A DNA stretch of 64,000 nucleotides from JANSYL01 sp963921255 (GCA_963921255.3 CAWUEW020000001.1:930001-994000); one strand, 5' to 3'. Positions 51,352-59,735 are shown, numbered from the stretch's first letter. Notes: generated from the letters alone by a model not told the origin. Program-made: numbers and translations.

Positions 51352-52460
51352 GACTGGAACTTACGGGATTTTATAAAAATTCGTCTATAAATACAATGAA
51401 CTACGTCGTTTCCACTTTCATCCTCCAGATAGTTTCCCCGGGAAGGCTTCCCTTTGAGCATAGGGTATCCATTCGCCTTTTGGCCTGACAATCCGGTTTT
51501 CCTTCCCCCATCCAGCCTCTTTTCAACGTAGTCGTCATAGAACTTATGGCTTTTGAAGCCATGGTCCCACAAAGACGAAAACCCCAATATCTCGAACTGA
51601 TCGGGATTGTACTTGTCCAGAAAGGTGATCGGCACACCCATCGCTCCGGCCCAATCCATCGGAATATCATTGGTCTTGCTGACCTCGATAGCGTCGTAAT
51701 TGTCGTAAGTCGGGTAATCCTCAGGCGCATACCTGCGGTACAGGATCAGTTCCTCGTGCCGCTTGTCATGGTCGAGGTTCGTGAACCAGCGAACGCCTTT
51801 GACCTTGATAAACCTGTTTCCACCTTCATCAATCCATGCCGTCGCAGCATCAAGTGGATAGTGATCCGGAACTCCAAACGTCCGATCCCCGCTCTTGATG
51901 CTGGGGCCGAACCAGACCTTGTTATCCTTGATCAGTGGGAAAAAGTCCTTGTAGGTGACAGCGTTCATGTTTCCGATAATCAGAAATTTTTTGTCGTATT
52001 TCATCAACTGCGCGACGTATTCGCGGAACAATGAAAAGGGCGGGTTCGTCACCACGATGTCCGCTTGCTTGAGAATGTCGATGCATTCCTGAGTGCGAAA
52101 ATCGCCGTCACCATCCAGATGGGTAATGCCGATATCCTCGGCCCTTGGTACAACATCCCCGTCCCGGAAACCGTCATATTCCAGTTTGATCGCCCGCTCG
52201 CAGTCATGCCGCGAAAAAAGGTCCGGATTCTGGTTCTTGTAGCAGGTGGTGATCAGTTTCCTGAGACCCAGAAACTCGAAGTTGTGACTGAAATAGTGAA
52301 AGAAGTTGCTGACGCGCGGATCGTCGCAGTTGCAATAGACAACCTTGCCTTTGAAATGCTTCTTATAGTGACGCAGTTCGTTTTCTATGTCTGACAGTTG
52401 CGTGTAGAACTCATCGTTCTTGGCCTTTCTGGCCGAGATAAGGTTTTGTGCCATGATCAC
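51348..52460 (-). CDS. EcoRI-type adenine-specific DNA methyltransferase
   Basis: A 370-residue protein resembling M.EcoRI: NDEFYTQLSDIENELRHYKKHFKGKVVYCNCDDPRVSNFFHYFS at the N-terminus, the catalytic IVVTNPPFSLFREY with NPPF at 139-142, and GNMNAVTYKDFFPLIKDNKVW. M.EcoRI-like enzymes make N6-methyladenine; the target site here is unknown. The GTG start overlaps the transposase stop (GTGA); an ATG two codons later is possible. It is coupled to the endonuclease gene by an ATGA overlap. Confidence 0.9.
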   Translation of the reverse strand: MIMAQNLISARKAKNDEFYTQLSDIENELRHYKKHFKGKVVYCNCDDPRVSNFFHYFSHNFEFLGLRKLITTCYKNQNPDLFSRHDCERAIKLEYDGFRDGDVVPRAEDIGITHLDGDGDFRTQECIDILKQADIVVTNPPFSLFREYVAQLMKYDKKFLIIGNMNAVTYKDFFPLIKDNKVWFGPSIKSGDRTFGVPDHYPLDAATAWIDEGGNRFIKVKGVRWFTNLDHDKRHEELILYRRYAPEDYPTYDNYDAIEVSKTNDIPMDWAGAMGVPITFLDKYNPDQFEILGFSSLWDHGFKSHKFYDDYVEKRLDGGRKTGLSGQKANGYPMLKGKPSRGNYLEDESGNDVVHCIYRRIFIKSRKFQS

Positions 52461-53446
52461 GCACCATTGCGCGTGATTGGCTTTGCTCCGCTGCTCAACC
52501 CGTTATCGGCAATCAGGTCCACGTAGCGCAGCCGCTTTCCGTCCATCCCCGAGACCAAGCTGCCCATCTGGTCGATGGTATCTTTTGGGCGGTTGTTGTG
52601 GCGCCCCGAGAACTCGTCCACGTAGCGTTGCAGGTGTTTGGGCGACATTTTGTGATACACGCCATCAACGCCGCGCTTCATGGGTGCCCAGAAGCTTTCC
52701 AGCCCGTTTGTATGAGCCATATCGCGGACGTACTCGCCCGCTGAATGGTTTACCGCCTCATGGGGCCTGTCGATGCCCTTATACGCCTTGGCCTCATCCG
52801 TGTAGACTTGTGCGCCATCGGCGGTGTGATCGGTCACGAAACCCTGCAACGTCTCCGCGTCGGTCCTCTCAACCACCTTGGCATGAACCTTTCCCGTCGC
52901 ACGGTCGCGGACACCAGAAACGGCGCTCTTGCCCACCGCCCCGCGCCCGGCTCTCAACTTCTTCTTCGCGTGCTTGTTCTTCTCCTTGCCACCCATATAG
53001 GTCTCATCGGCCTCAACCGGGCCGTCAAAGATCGGCGTCTTGGTCGCATAGGCTTCCCGAAGGCGATGCAGCATGAACCAAGCAGCCTTCTGGCCGATCC
53101 CAAGTTCCCGGTGCAACTTCATCGAAGACACACCCTTGAGGCTGGTTGTAAACAGGTAAATTCCAACGGCCCAAACCCGGTAAGACAGTTTGGAACTCTG
53201 CATGACACTGCCAATCCGAACTGTGAACATCGGCTTGTTGGGGCAATCCCGGCAACGGTGGGTCATGCTCTTGTGGTTAACGCCAACCCGAACATTGTCC
53301 GATCCGCAATGCGGGCAATAAGGACCATCCGGCCAACGTTGTTCCTCGATCCACTCTCGCGCTTTGGTCTCATCGCTGAACATGTCCGCGATTTGCAGAA
53401 GCGTCAAACCTTTGCGCTGATGCTTGCCGGGTGCTTTCTGTGTCAT
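52457..53446 (-). CDS. IS1595-family (ISXO2-like) transposase
   Basis: A 329-residue transposase with an N-terminal zinc ribbon (Cys44, Cys47, Cys65, Cys68), a helix-turn-helix-like region (MKLHRELGIGQKAAWFMLHRLREA) and an ISXO2-type DDE catalytic domain: D147 in VEADETYMGG, D217 in VYTDEAKAY, E250 and K257 in HTNGLESFWAPMKRG. All catalytic residues are present and the frame is intact, so the element may be active. The ATG at 53446 has GAGG 6 bases upstream. Its stop is coupled to the methyltransferase start, so transposition and cargo share expression. Confidence 0.95.
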   Translation of the reverse strand: MTQKAPGKHQRKGLTLLQIADMFSDETKAREWIEEQRWPDGPYCPHCGSDNVRVGVNHKSMTHRCRDCPNKPMFTVRIGSVMQSSKLSYRVWAVGIYLFTTSLKGVSSMKLHRELGIGQKAAWFMLHRLREAYATKTPIFDGPVEADETYMGGKEKNKHAKKKLRAGRGAVGKSAVSGVRDRATGKVHAKVVERTDAETLQGFVTDHTADGAQVYTDEAKAYKGIDRPHEAVNHSAGEYVRDMAHTNGLESFWAPMKRGVDGVYHKMSPKHLQRYVDEFSGRHNNRPKDTIDQMGSLVSGMDGKRLRYVDLIADNGLSSGAKPITRNGA

Positions 53447-53460
53447 AGCTCACCTCTTGA

Positions 53461-53498
53461 AGTGACTATATGTTATATCACAGAGTCACTAGGGGCAA
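53461..53498 (-). promoter_or_regulatory. Transposon operon promoter with inverted-repeat operator
   Basis: On the minus strand TTGCCC (53493-53498) and TAACAT (53470-53475) are 17 bp apart, about 25 bp upstream of the transposase start. The -10 box lies between the arms of an inverted repeat, AGTGACT (53461-53467) and AGTCACT (53484-53490). This could be an operator for autoregulation. Confidence 0.5.
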
Positions 53499-53504
53499 GG
53501 AAAA

Positions 53505-53527
53505 TGTTACTTTGCGATATAATTCCC
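53505..53527 (-). repeat. Right terminal inverted repeat (23 bp)
   Basis: Perfect inverted copy of 50050-50072. It starts TGTTACTTTGCG and ends AATTCCC on the plus strand, and is followed by the duplication CAAAAAAA. Confidence 0.92.
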
Positions 53528-53535
53528 CAAAAAAA
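53528..53535. repeat. Right target-site duplication of the transposon
   Basis: CAAAAAAA directly follows the right terminal repeat and matches the left copy CAAAAATA at 7 of 8 bases. The single difference may be a later mutation in a homopolymer. Confidence 0.65.
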
Positions 53536-53600
53536 GCACGTGGAGGCCCCTGAACGCCGCATCGCGATGCAAGTTGGACGAGCCGCCGGCTGTGGCGCGG

Positions 53601-54017
53601 TCAGCCGCCCGGCATTCGAGCCGCGGTCACCTCAACCTCAACTTTGAACTCGGGGCGTGTGAACCCCGAGACAATCACCAAGGTTGAGGCCGGCAATCGA
53701 CCCATCCCGGCGCACCAGGCGTCCCGGGCCGCCATGTAGTCGGCCATATGGGCACGGTCCGTCACGAACGCATTGATCCGCACCGTGTCATCCCGCGTGA
53801 ATCCGGCCTCGGCCAGGATCGCCCCGCAGGCTGCGAAACACAGATCGGCCTGCGCGCGCACGTCCGACGGGATGACGTCATCCGGCGTGATCCCCAACTG
53901 GCCGGAGGTGAACACCCACTCGGCCTCGGACGGAACAAAGGTGCCGTGGGCATAGGCCGCAAAGGGCGGACGGATCGACGACGGCACAAGGGCCTTGAGG
54001 GGGGGGATGGATGTCAT
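53601..54017 (-). CDS. RidA/YjgF-family protein
   Basis: A 138-residue Rid-family protein: FTSGQLGITPDD, DLCFAACGAILAEAGFTRDDTVRINAFVTDRAHMADY and a C-terminal FKVEVEVTAAR. The segment that in RidA carries the catalytic Arg (PARS) reads PAST here, so the 2-imino acid deaminase residue appears to be missing, as in several Rid subfamilies of unknown activity. The ATG at 54017 gives the family N-terminus. It diverges from the ABC importer cluster and may belong to the same pathway. Confidence 0.82.
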   Translation of the reverse strand: MTSIPPLKALVPSSIRPPFAAYAHGTFVPSEAEWVFTSGQLGITPDDVIPSDVRAQADLCFAACGAILAEAGFTRDDTVRINAFVTDRAHMADYMAARDAWCAGMGRLPASTLVIVSGFTRPEFKVEVEVTAARMPGG

Positions 54018-54233
54018 GCGCGCAGGCTGCCGCGATGGCCGCCGGTTTGTCGAGGGGGAGGCGCTCTGAAACCTCTGGACGCTGCGTAATAAATGGGCAA
54101 ACCTGATTTCCAAGCTGGAAAAATAGGCGGCCACCAGTGGGGCACCCGATCAATCCTTAGCCATCCTCTGGCCCCGCCCCGTCGCCCCCATAGGCTTCGG
54201 CCAGTCATAAAACCGACTCAAGGGAGTTTAGGG

Positions 54234-55232
54234 ATGTTGCGTATTTCACTTCTTGCTCTGGCCGCAGGTCTGGCCGGCACCGCTGCTTCGGCCGATGGTC
54301 ATCTGACACCGGTCACGTTTGGCACCAACTGGCTGGCCCAGGCCGAGCATGGCGGCTTCTATCAATCCGTGGCCGACGGCACCTATGCCGAATGCGGCCT
54401 GGACGTCGAGATCATCTCGGGCGGTCCGCAGGTGAACAACCGTGCGCTGCTGCTGGCCGACCGTATCCAGTTCCACATGGGTGGCGACCTGCTGCAGGCC
54501 TTCAACGCCGCCGTAGAAGACATTCCGGTCGTGGCCGTGGCGGCCGTGTTCCAGAAGCACCCGCAAGTGATCCTGTCGCACCCGGGCGTGGCCGATTCCT
54601 GGGAAGAACTGAAGGATCTGACGCTTCTGATCGGCGACAATGGGTTCACCAGCTATTACCAGTGGATGATCGCGGCCCACGGCTTCACGGTCGAGCAGCG
54701 CCAGCCCTACACCTTCAACCCGGCCCCCTTCCTGGCCGACGACCAGCTTGGCATGCAGGGCTATCTGTCGTCCGAACCCTATCTCGTGGAGACGACCGGC
54801 GGCATCACCCCGAACGTCTTCCTGATCGCAGATGCAGGCTATTCCAGCTACGCGACCACGATTGAGACGATGCAATCCACCATCGACGAAAGCCCCGAGA
54901 TGGTCGAATGCTTCGTGAACGGTTCGATCCTGGGGTGGTACAACTACCTGTATGGCGAAAATGACGCCGCCAACGCCATGATCCTGGAAGCCAACCCGGA
55001 CATGACGCAGGACAAGATCGACTTCGCCATCAACATGATGATCGAACGTGGCATCGTGGACAGCGGCGACACCCTGGAAATGGGCATCGGCGCCATGACC
55101 AATGAAGTCGTTGGCGGCTTCTACCAGGATATGGTGGATGCGGGTGTCGTGGAGGACGGCCTCGACTGGGAGGCAACCTTCACCACCGCTTTCGTGAACC
55201 AGGGTCTGGGCCTCGAGCTGCGCCCCGAGTGA
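54234..55232 (+). CDS. ABC importer substrate-binding protein (NMT1/THI5-like)
   Basis: A 332-residue periplasmic binding protein with the signal peptide MLRISLLALAAGLAGTAASA, then LTPVTFGTNWLAQAEHGGFYQSVADGTYAECGLDVEIISGGPQVNNRALLLADRIQFHMGG, typical of the NMT1/THI5/SsuA group that binds pyrimidine precursors, sulfonates or related small molecules. The ATG at 54234 has AGGGAG upstream. It heads an ABC-catabolic operon; a hairpin separates it from the ATPase gene. Confidence 0.88.
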   Translation: MLRISLLALAAGLAGTAASADGHLTPVTFGTNWLAQAEHGGFYQSVADGTYAECGLDVEIISGGPQVNNRALLLADRIQFHMGGDLLQAFNAAVEDIPVVAVAAVFQKHPQVILSHPGVADSWEELKDLTLLIGDNGFTSYYQWMIAAHGFTVEQRQPYTFNPAPFLADDQLGMQGYLSSEPYLVETTGGITPNVFLIADAGYSSYATTIETMQSTIDESPEMVECFVNGSILGWYNYLYGENDAANAMILEANPDMTQDKIDFAINMMIERGIVDSGDTLEMGIGAMTNEVVGGFYQDMVDAGVVEDGLDWEATFTTAFVNQGLGLELRPE

Positions 55233-55246
55233 CCTGAACCAAAACC

Positions 55247-55270
55247 GGGGCGGCGCGCAGGTGCCGCCCC
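55247..55270 (+). terminator. Hairpin after the binding-protein gene
   Basis: GGGGCGGC (55247-55254) pairs with GCCGCCCC (55263-55270) and is followed by TTCTCTTTCTTCT. It would allow partial termination, leaving more binding-protein mRNA than ATPase and permease mRNA, a common arrangement in ABC importer operons. Confidence 0.7.
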
Positions 55271-55300
55271 TTCTCTTTCTTCTGAACGGCCCCCGCACAC

Positions 55301-56095
55301 ATGGTTGTCAAACCCGCCACAACGCTGCCCATCGGACAACGTCCGCCCCTGCTGCGTCTTTCACATGTCGACAAGGTTTTTGGCGGTGAGGTCGTCGCGC
55401 TGAAGGACATGTCCCTTCAGGTCAACCAGGGCGATTTCATTTCGCTTTTGGGGCCCTCAGGCTGCGGTAAATCCACGGCCCTGCGGATCATCGCAGACCT
55501 TTTGCATCCGACCCGTGGGCGCGTGGAATGGGAAGGCGCCCATGGCCGCGGTGACCTGGGTGTGGTGTTCCAGGAACCGACCCTGATGCCCTGGGCAACA
55601 GTGGCCCAGAACGTGTGGTTGCCCTTCCGGCTGGACGGGAAAACCTACAATCAAGTCAAAGACGATGTGCTGGAAGTGCTGCGCATGGTCGGACTGGAGA
55701 AATTTGCAAACGCCTACCCGCGCGAATTGTCGGGGGGCATGAAAATGCGCGTGTCGATCGCGCGGGCCATCGTGACGAACCCGCGCCTGATCCTGATGGA
55801 TGAGCCCTTTGCCGCCCTTGATGAGATCACGCGCCACAAGCTGAACAATGACCTGCTGGAACTGAAATCAAAGATCGGCTGCACTGTGATCTTCGTGACG
55901 CACTCGGTCTTCGAGTCGGTGTTCCTGTCGGATCGTATTGTCGTCATGGCCGCGCGGCCCGGGCGCGTGCTGACCGAACTTGAAGTCGACGCGCCGTATC
56001 CGCGCGGCGAGGATTTTCGAACCTCCGCCGATTACGCCGCCCATGCCCGGCGCGCGTCCGAAGCCCTGCGCGAAGCGATGGGAGAGCCTGCATGA
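55301..56095 (+). CDS. ABC importer ATP-binding protein (SsuB/TauB-like)
   Basis: A 264-residue ABC ATPase with Walker A GPSGCGKST, Q-loop VFQEPTLMPWATVAQNV, signature LSGGMKMRV, Walker B LILMDEPFAALDE and switch His in FVTHSVFES. The sequence class is that of nitrate/sulfonate/taurine and pyrimidine-precursor importers. The stop overlaps the permease ATG by 4 bp. Confidence 0.93.
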   Translation: MVVKPATTLPIGQRPPLLRLSHVDKVFGGEVVALKDMSLQVNQGDFISLLGPSGCGKSTALRIIADLLHPTRGRVEWEGAHGRGDLGVVFQEPTLMPWATVAQNVWLPFRLDGKTYNQVKDDVLEVLRMVGLEKFANAYPRELSGGMKMRVSIARAIVTNPRLILMDEPFAALDEITRHKLNNDLLELKSKIGCTVIFVTHSVFESVFLSDRIVVMAARPGRVLTELEVDAPYPRGEDFRTSADYAAHARRASEALREAMGEPA

Positions 56096-56952
56096 GCCTC
56101 GCCGAACAGAACAGCCTGCCGACAGATGCGCGCGACGAGGACGAGATCAAGCGCGCCCGCGCCGACCAAATCGAGAAGATCGCCAAGTGGGTTTTGCCCG
56201 TGTTCATCATGGTGCTGGCCATCAGCGGATGGGCCTGGATTGTCGCGGCAAACGACATTCCGCATTTCATCTTGCCCGGGCCCGACCGGGTCTGGGACAG
56301 CCTCGTCAATGACTGGGGCATGTTGATCGACGCCGCCTATCTGACCGGTTGGATCACGTTGGCCGCCTTGATCTTGGCGGTGGTCGGCGGGGCCGGGTTG
56401 GCCATCTTGTTCAACCAATCGAAAATGCTCGAGCTGTCCTTCTATCCCTATGCCGTCATCCTGCAGGTGACGCCCGTCGTCTCGATCGCCCCGCTGATCT
56501 TCATCTACGTCGACAGCAAGATCGCAGGCATGCTGCTGTGCGCCTGGATCGTCGCGTTCTTCCCGGTGCTCAGTTCGACGACGCTTGGCCTGAACTCGGT
56601 CGATCACAACTTGCGCGACCTGTTCCGCATCTACGGCGCAACCCGCTGGCGGCGGCTGCGCTTCCTGCAATTGCCATCGGCCCTGCCCTATTTCCTGGGC
56701 GGTCTGAAGATTGCGGGGGGCCTGTCCCTGATCGGGGCCGTCGTTGCCGAATTGGTGGCAGGAACCGGCGGGATCGGATCCGGTCTGGCCTTCCGCATTC
56801 AGGAGGCGGGCTATCGCCTGAACATCGCCCGCATGTTCGCGGCGCTGGCAATGGTGGCCGCCATGGGGGTCTTTATCTTTGCCGCGCTCAGCTTCCTGTC
56901 GCATCTCCTGCTGCGCAATTGGCATGAAAGCGCCGTCAAGCGGGAGGGATGA
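56092..56952 (+). CDS. ABC importer permease
   Basis: A 286-residue inner-membrane protein with about six helices and the BPD_transp_1 EAA-like loop LNSVDHNLRDLFRIYGATRWRRLRFLQLPSALPYFLGGLKIAGGLSL. The N-terminal 30 residues are polar. It works with the ATPase and binding protein upstream. The stop overlaps the start of the amidohydrolase gene (ATGA), so transport and catabolic genes are coupled. Confidence 0.92.
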   Translation: MSLAEQNSLPTDARDEDEIKRARADQIEKIAKWVLPVFIMVLAISGWAWIVAANDIPHFILPGPDRVWDSLVNDWGMLIDAAYLTGWITLAALILAVVGGAGLAILFNQSKMLELSFYPYAVILQVTPVVSIAPLIFIYVDSKIAGMLLCAWIVAFFPVLSSTTLGLNSVDHNLRDLFRIYGATRWRRLRFLQLPSALPYFLGGLKIAGGLSLIGAVVAELVAGTGGIGSGLAFRIQEAGYRLNIARMFAALAMVAAMGVFIFAALSFLSHLLLRNWHESAVKREG

Positions 56953-58232
56953 TGGACTTCACCACCCTGCCGCAAGGCCCGATCACGCTGGCCAATGTCA
57001 CGGTGCCGGCCTGTTTGATCGAGCAACCGGGCGACTTGATCCGCACGGACATCTCGATCGCCGACGGCAAGATCGCAGCGCCACAATCCATGGCCGTCGA
57101 CATGGGCAGCGCGATGGTGTTTCCCGCCTTTGTCGATATGCACACCCACCTCGACAAAGGGCACATCTGGGGCCGCGCACCGAACCCGGATGGCAGTTTC
57201 ATGGGGGCGCTGACAACGGTTGGCGCGGACCGTGTTGCCAATTGGTCCGCAGAAGACGTGCGCCGCCGCATGACGTTCTCCCTGCGCTGCGCCTACGCGC
57301 ATGGAACGCGGGCCATACGCACGCATCTCGACAGCATCCCGCCACAGGATGGGATCAGCTTCCCGGTGTTTCGGGACCTGCAAAACGAATGGGCCGGGCG
57401 GATCGACCTGCAAGCAGTCTGTCTCGTCGGGTGTGACCACTGGACCGACGAAAGCGGTCCGTTTGGCCAGACGGCGGATCTGGTCGCCGAAACGCAAGGC
57501 GGCGTCCTTGGGATGGTGACCTACCCGGTGCCGGACCTCGAGGATCGGATCCGCGGGTTCTTTGCGCAAGCCGCCGACCGGGGCCTCGACACGGACTTCC
57601 ACGTGGACGAGACGATGGATGCCAGCGTCGAAACCCTGCGCGATATCGCGACGCTCAAGATGGACATGGGGTTCTCGGGGCGGGTTGTCGTCGGGCATTG
57701 CTGCTCGCTCAGCGTGCAGGACGAAGCCCGCGCGCTGGACACACTCGATCTGATCGCCAAGGCGGGCATTGACGTGGTGAGCTTGCCGATGTGCAACCTC
57801 TACCTGCAAGATCGGGCCGCCCCTGGCACGGCCCGCACGCCGCGCGGACGCGGCATTACGCTGGTCCATGAAATGCGCGACCGTGGCATTCGGGTGAGTT
57901 TCGCGTCCGACAACACCCGCGATCCGTTCTATGCCTATGGCGATATGGACATGCTCGAGGTGATGCGCGAGGCGACCCGGATCGGCCACCTCGACCATGC
58001 GCGCGACGATTGGAGCACCAGCTTCCTGACCGATCCCGCCGAGACCTGTGGCTTCGCCCCACCGTCGCTGACCGAAGGGGCCCCGGCAGACCTGGTGATC
58101 TGCAAGGCGCGGTCCTGGACCGAACTGTTCGCCCGCCCCCAAGCTGACCGCGTGGTTTTGCGCGACGGGGTCCAGATCGACCGGACCCTGCCCGACTACG
58201 CCGAACTCGATGACCTGATGACGACCGAATGA
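56949..58232 (+). CDS. Cytosine-deaminase-like amidohydrolase
   Basis: A 427-residue metal-dependent hydrolase of the CodA-like group: FVDMHTHLDKGHIWGR with the metal ligands His65 and His67, TRAIRTHLDS, LDTDFHVDETMD, VVGHCCSLSV and VSFASDNTRDPFYAYGDMDMLEVMR. It probably removes an amino group or opens an amide in a heterocycle. The real substrate is unknown. The start ATG overlaps the permease stop; an adjacent ATG at 56952 is possible. Confidence 0.88.
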   Translation: MMDFTTLPQGPITLANVTVPACLIEQPGDLIRTDISIADGKIAAPQSMAVDMGSAMVFPAFVDMHTHLDKGHIWGRAPNPDGSFMGALTTVGADRVANWSAEDVRRRMTFSLRCAYAHGTRAIRTHLDSIPPQDGISFPVFRDLQNEWAGRIDLQAVCLVGCDHWTDESGPFGQTADLVAETQGGVLGMVTYPVPDLEDRIRGFFAQAADRGLDTDFHVDETMDASVETLRDIATLKMDMGFSGRVVVGHCCSLSVQDEARALDTLDLIAKAGIDVVSLPMCNLYLQDRAAPGTARTPRGRGITLVHEMRDRGIRVSFASDNTRDPFYAYGDMDMLEVMREATRIGHLDHARDDWSTSFLTDPAETCGFAPPSLTEGAPADLVICKARSWTELFARPQADRVVLRDGVQIDRTLPDYAELDDLMTTE

Positions 58233-58239
58233 GGATCTG

Positions 58240-59646
58240 ATGCAACCCAATGTCGCCGCCGCCAAGGCCGCCCTCGCCCATATTGAACAGGATGAAAACC
58301 CGGCCACGATCCGGTCGAAAAGCCGCGATTTCTTCTGGTATTCCCCCGTCCTGAAAGAGGCGATGGATCACCTGGAGGCCGATTTCGTGGTGAACCCGAA
58401 ATCCGAGGCCGAGGTGATCGAGGTGCTGCGCGTCTGCTACGCCCACGATGTCCCGGTGACCACGCGCGGCGCCGGAACCGGCAACTATGGCCAAGCCATG
58501 CCGATGCGCGGCGGCTGCGTCATGCATATGAAGAACATGGCCGCGGTGAAAGAGATCGCGCCGGGCCGCGTTGTGGCCGAACCCGGGGTCATCATCAAGG
58601 AGCTGGACGCGCAAACCAAGGCCCATTCCGGCCAGGAATTGCGCATGATGCCGTCCACCTTTGTGACCGCAACCTTGGGCGGCTTCGTCGCGGGCGGCTC
58701 GGGCGGGATCGGCTCGTGCACTTGGGGGGCATTGCGGGACTTCGGAAACATCATCCGGTTGCGCGTCGTCACGATGGAAGAAGAACCGCGCGTGGTCGAC
58801 CTGACCGGAGATGAATTGCCCCGGGTCAGTCACGCCTTTGGCACCAACGGCATCATCACCGAGATCGAGATGCCACTCGCCCCCGCCTATGACTGGACCG
58901 AGCTTCTGGTGGGGTTCGATGATTTCCGCGAGGCTGCGGAATTCGCGGCCGATGTCGCCAACGAGGACGGCATTCTGATCAAGCTCGCCACTGTCATCGA
59001 AGCCCCTGTCGGCAAGACCTACTTCGGCCGGATCGCCCCGCATATCGAAGAGGGCACGACCCTCGTCATCCTGCTGGTGGCCCCGCATTCCTTCGAAGGG
59101 CTGAAGACCTTCATGGGGGATCGCGGCGACATCCTTTACAACAGTGCCGACAATGACTGGCCCAAGACGCCAGGAGCGCTTGCGGAATACACCTGGAACC
59201 ACACAACGCTGCGTGCGCTGAAGGTCGATCCGTCCATCACCTATCTGCAGGTTCGCTACGGCTATCCCAATCATATGGACCTCGTCGAGCAGGTCCGCGC
59301 CGAATTTGGCGCCGAGGTTCTGCAGCACCTGGAAGTGATGCGCGAGAACGGCAAGGTCATGTTTGCGGGCCTGCCCATCGTGGCCTTTTCGACGCCCGAG
59401 CGGCTGGATGAGATCGTGGCGAAGCATGAAGAGATGGGCTGCATGATCTTCAATCCGCATCGCTACACGTTGGAGGAGGGCGGGCGGCAATCCACGGATG
59501 CGCGGCAATTGAACTTCAAGAAAGAGGCCGATCCCAAAGGGTTGCTGAACCCGGGCAAGATGATCGCCTGGGATGCGCCGGATTTCGACTATGCCACGAT
59601 GTATGCCTATCCGCATATGAGCCCCAAGCCGGAAGCGGCAGAATGA
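58240..59646 (+). CDS. FAD-linked oxidase (FAD_binding_4 / GlcD type)
   Basis: A 468-residue flavoprotein with the PCMH-type FAD domain: DFVVNPKSEAEVIEVLRVCYAHDVPVTTRGAGTGNYGQAMPMRGGCVMHMKNM and TLGGFVAGGSGGIGSCTWGALRDFGNII, ending with the typical DPKGLLNPGKMI. Relatives oxidise hydroxy-acids, lactate, glycolate or alcohols. It lies 7 bp after the amidohydrolase gene and so probably acts in the same pathway. Confidence 0.88.
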   Translation: MQPNVAAAKAALAHIEQDENPATIRSKSRDFFWYSPVLKEAMDHLEADFVVNPKSEAEVIEVLRVCYAHDVPVTTRGAGTGNYGQAMPMRGGCVMHMKNMAAVKEIAPGRVVAEPGVIIKELDAQTKAHSGQELRMMPSTFVTATLGGFVAGGSGGIGSCTWGALRDFGNIIRLRVVTMEEEPRVVDLTGDELPRVSHAFGTNGIITEIEMPLAPAYDWTELLVGFDDFREAAEFAADVANEDGILIKLATVIEAPVGKTYFGRIAPHIEEGTTLVILLVAPHSFEGLKTFMGDRGDILYNSADNDWPKTPGALAEYTWNHTTLRALKVDPSITYLQVRYGYPNHMDLVEQVRAEFGAEVLQHLEVMRENGKVMFAGLPIVAFSTPERLDEIVAKHEEMGCMIFNPHRYTLEEGGRQSTDARQLNFKKEADPKGLLNPGKMIAWDAPDFDYATMYAYPHMSPKPEAAE

Positions 59647-59649
59647 CGG

Positions 59650-59735
59650 GGATCGTCGCCTGCGGCGCCGATCCGGCGGGGGGCTCTGCCCCCCGGCCTG
59701 CGGCCTCCCCCCGGGATATTTTTGAAACGGAGAAA
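59650..59735. repeat. REP-like GC-rich palindromic element
   Basis: GGATCG...CGATCC (59650-59674) is followed by GGGGGGC TCT GCCCCCC (59678-59694), GGCCTGCGGCC, a C-run and CGGGATATTTTTGAAACGGAG. The combination of a GC hairpin and a GGGATATTTTTGAA tail recalls an intergenic repeat frequent in Rhodobacteraceae. It fills the space between the oxidase and the first quinone-reductase genes and may stop or slow transcription. Confidence 0.6.

Larger units (their letters stand above)
50050..53527. mobile_element. IS1595-family transposon carrying a methyltransferase / endonuclease cargo
   Basis: A 3,478-bp element bounded by perfect 23-bp inverted repeats and near-perfect 8-bp flanking duplications. 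It encodes, all on the minus strand and in order of transcription, an ISXO2/IS1595-type transposase, an EcoRI-type adenine methyltransferase, a DUF262-HNH endonuclease and a 56-residue protein. The first three genes overlap by 4 bp at each junction and the fourth starts 15 bp later. Base composition is visibly more AT-rich than the neighbouring genes, which fits recent transfer. IS1595-family elements with passenger genes are known; this cargo combination is the notable part. Confidence 0.9.
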
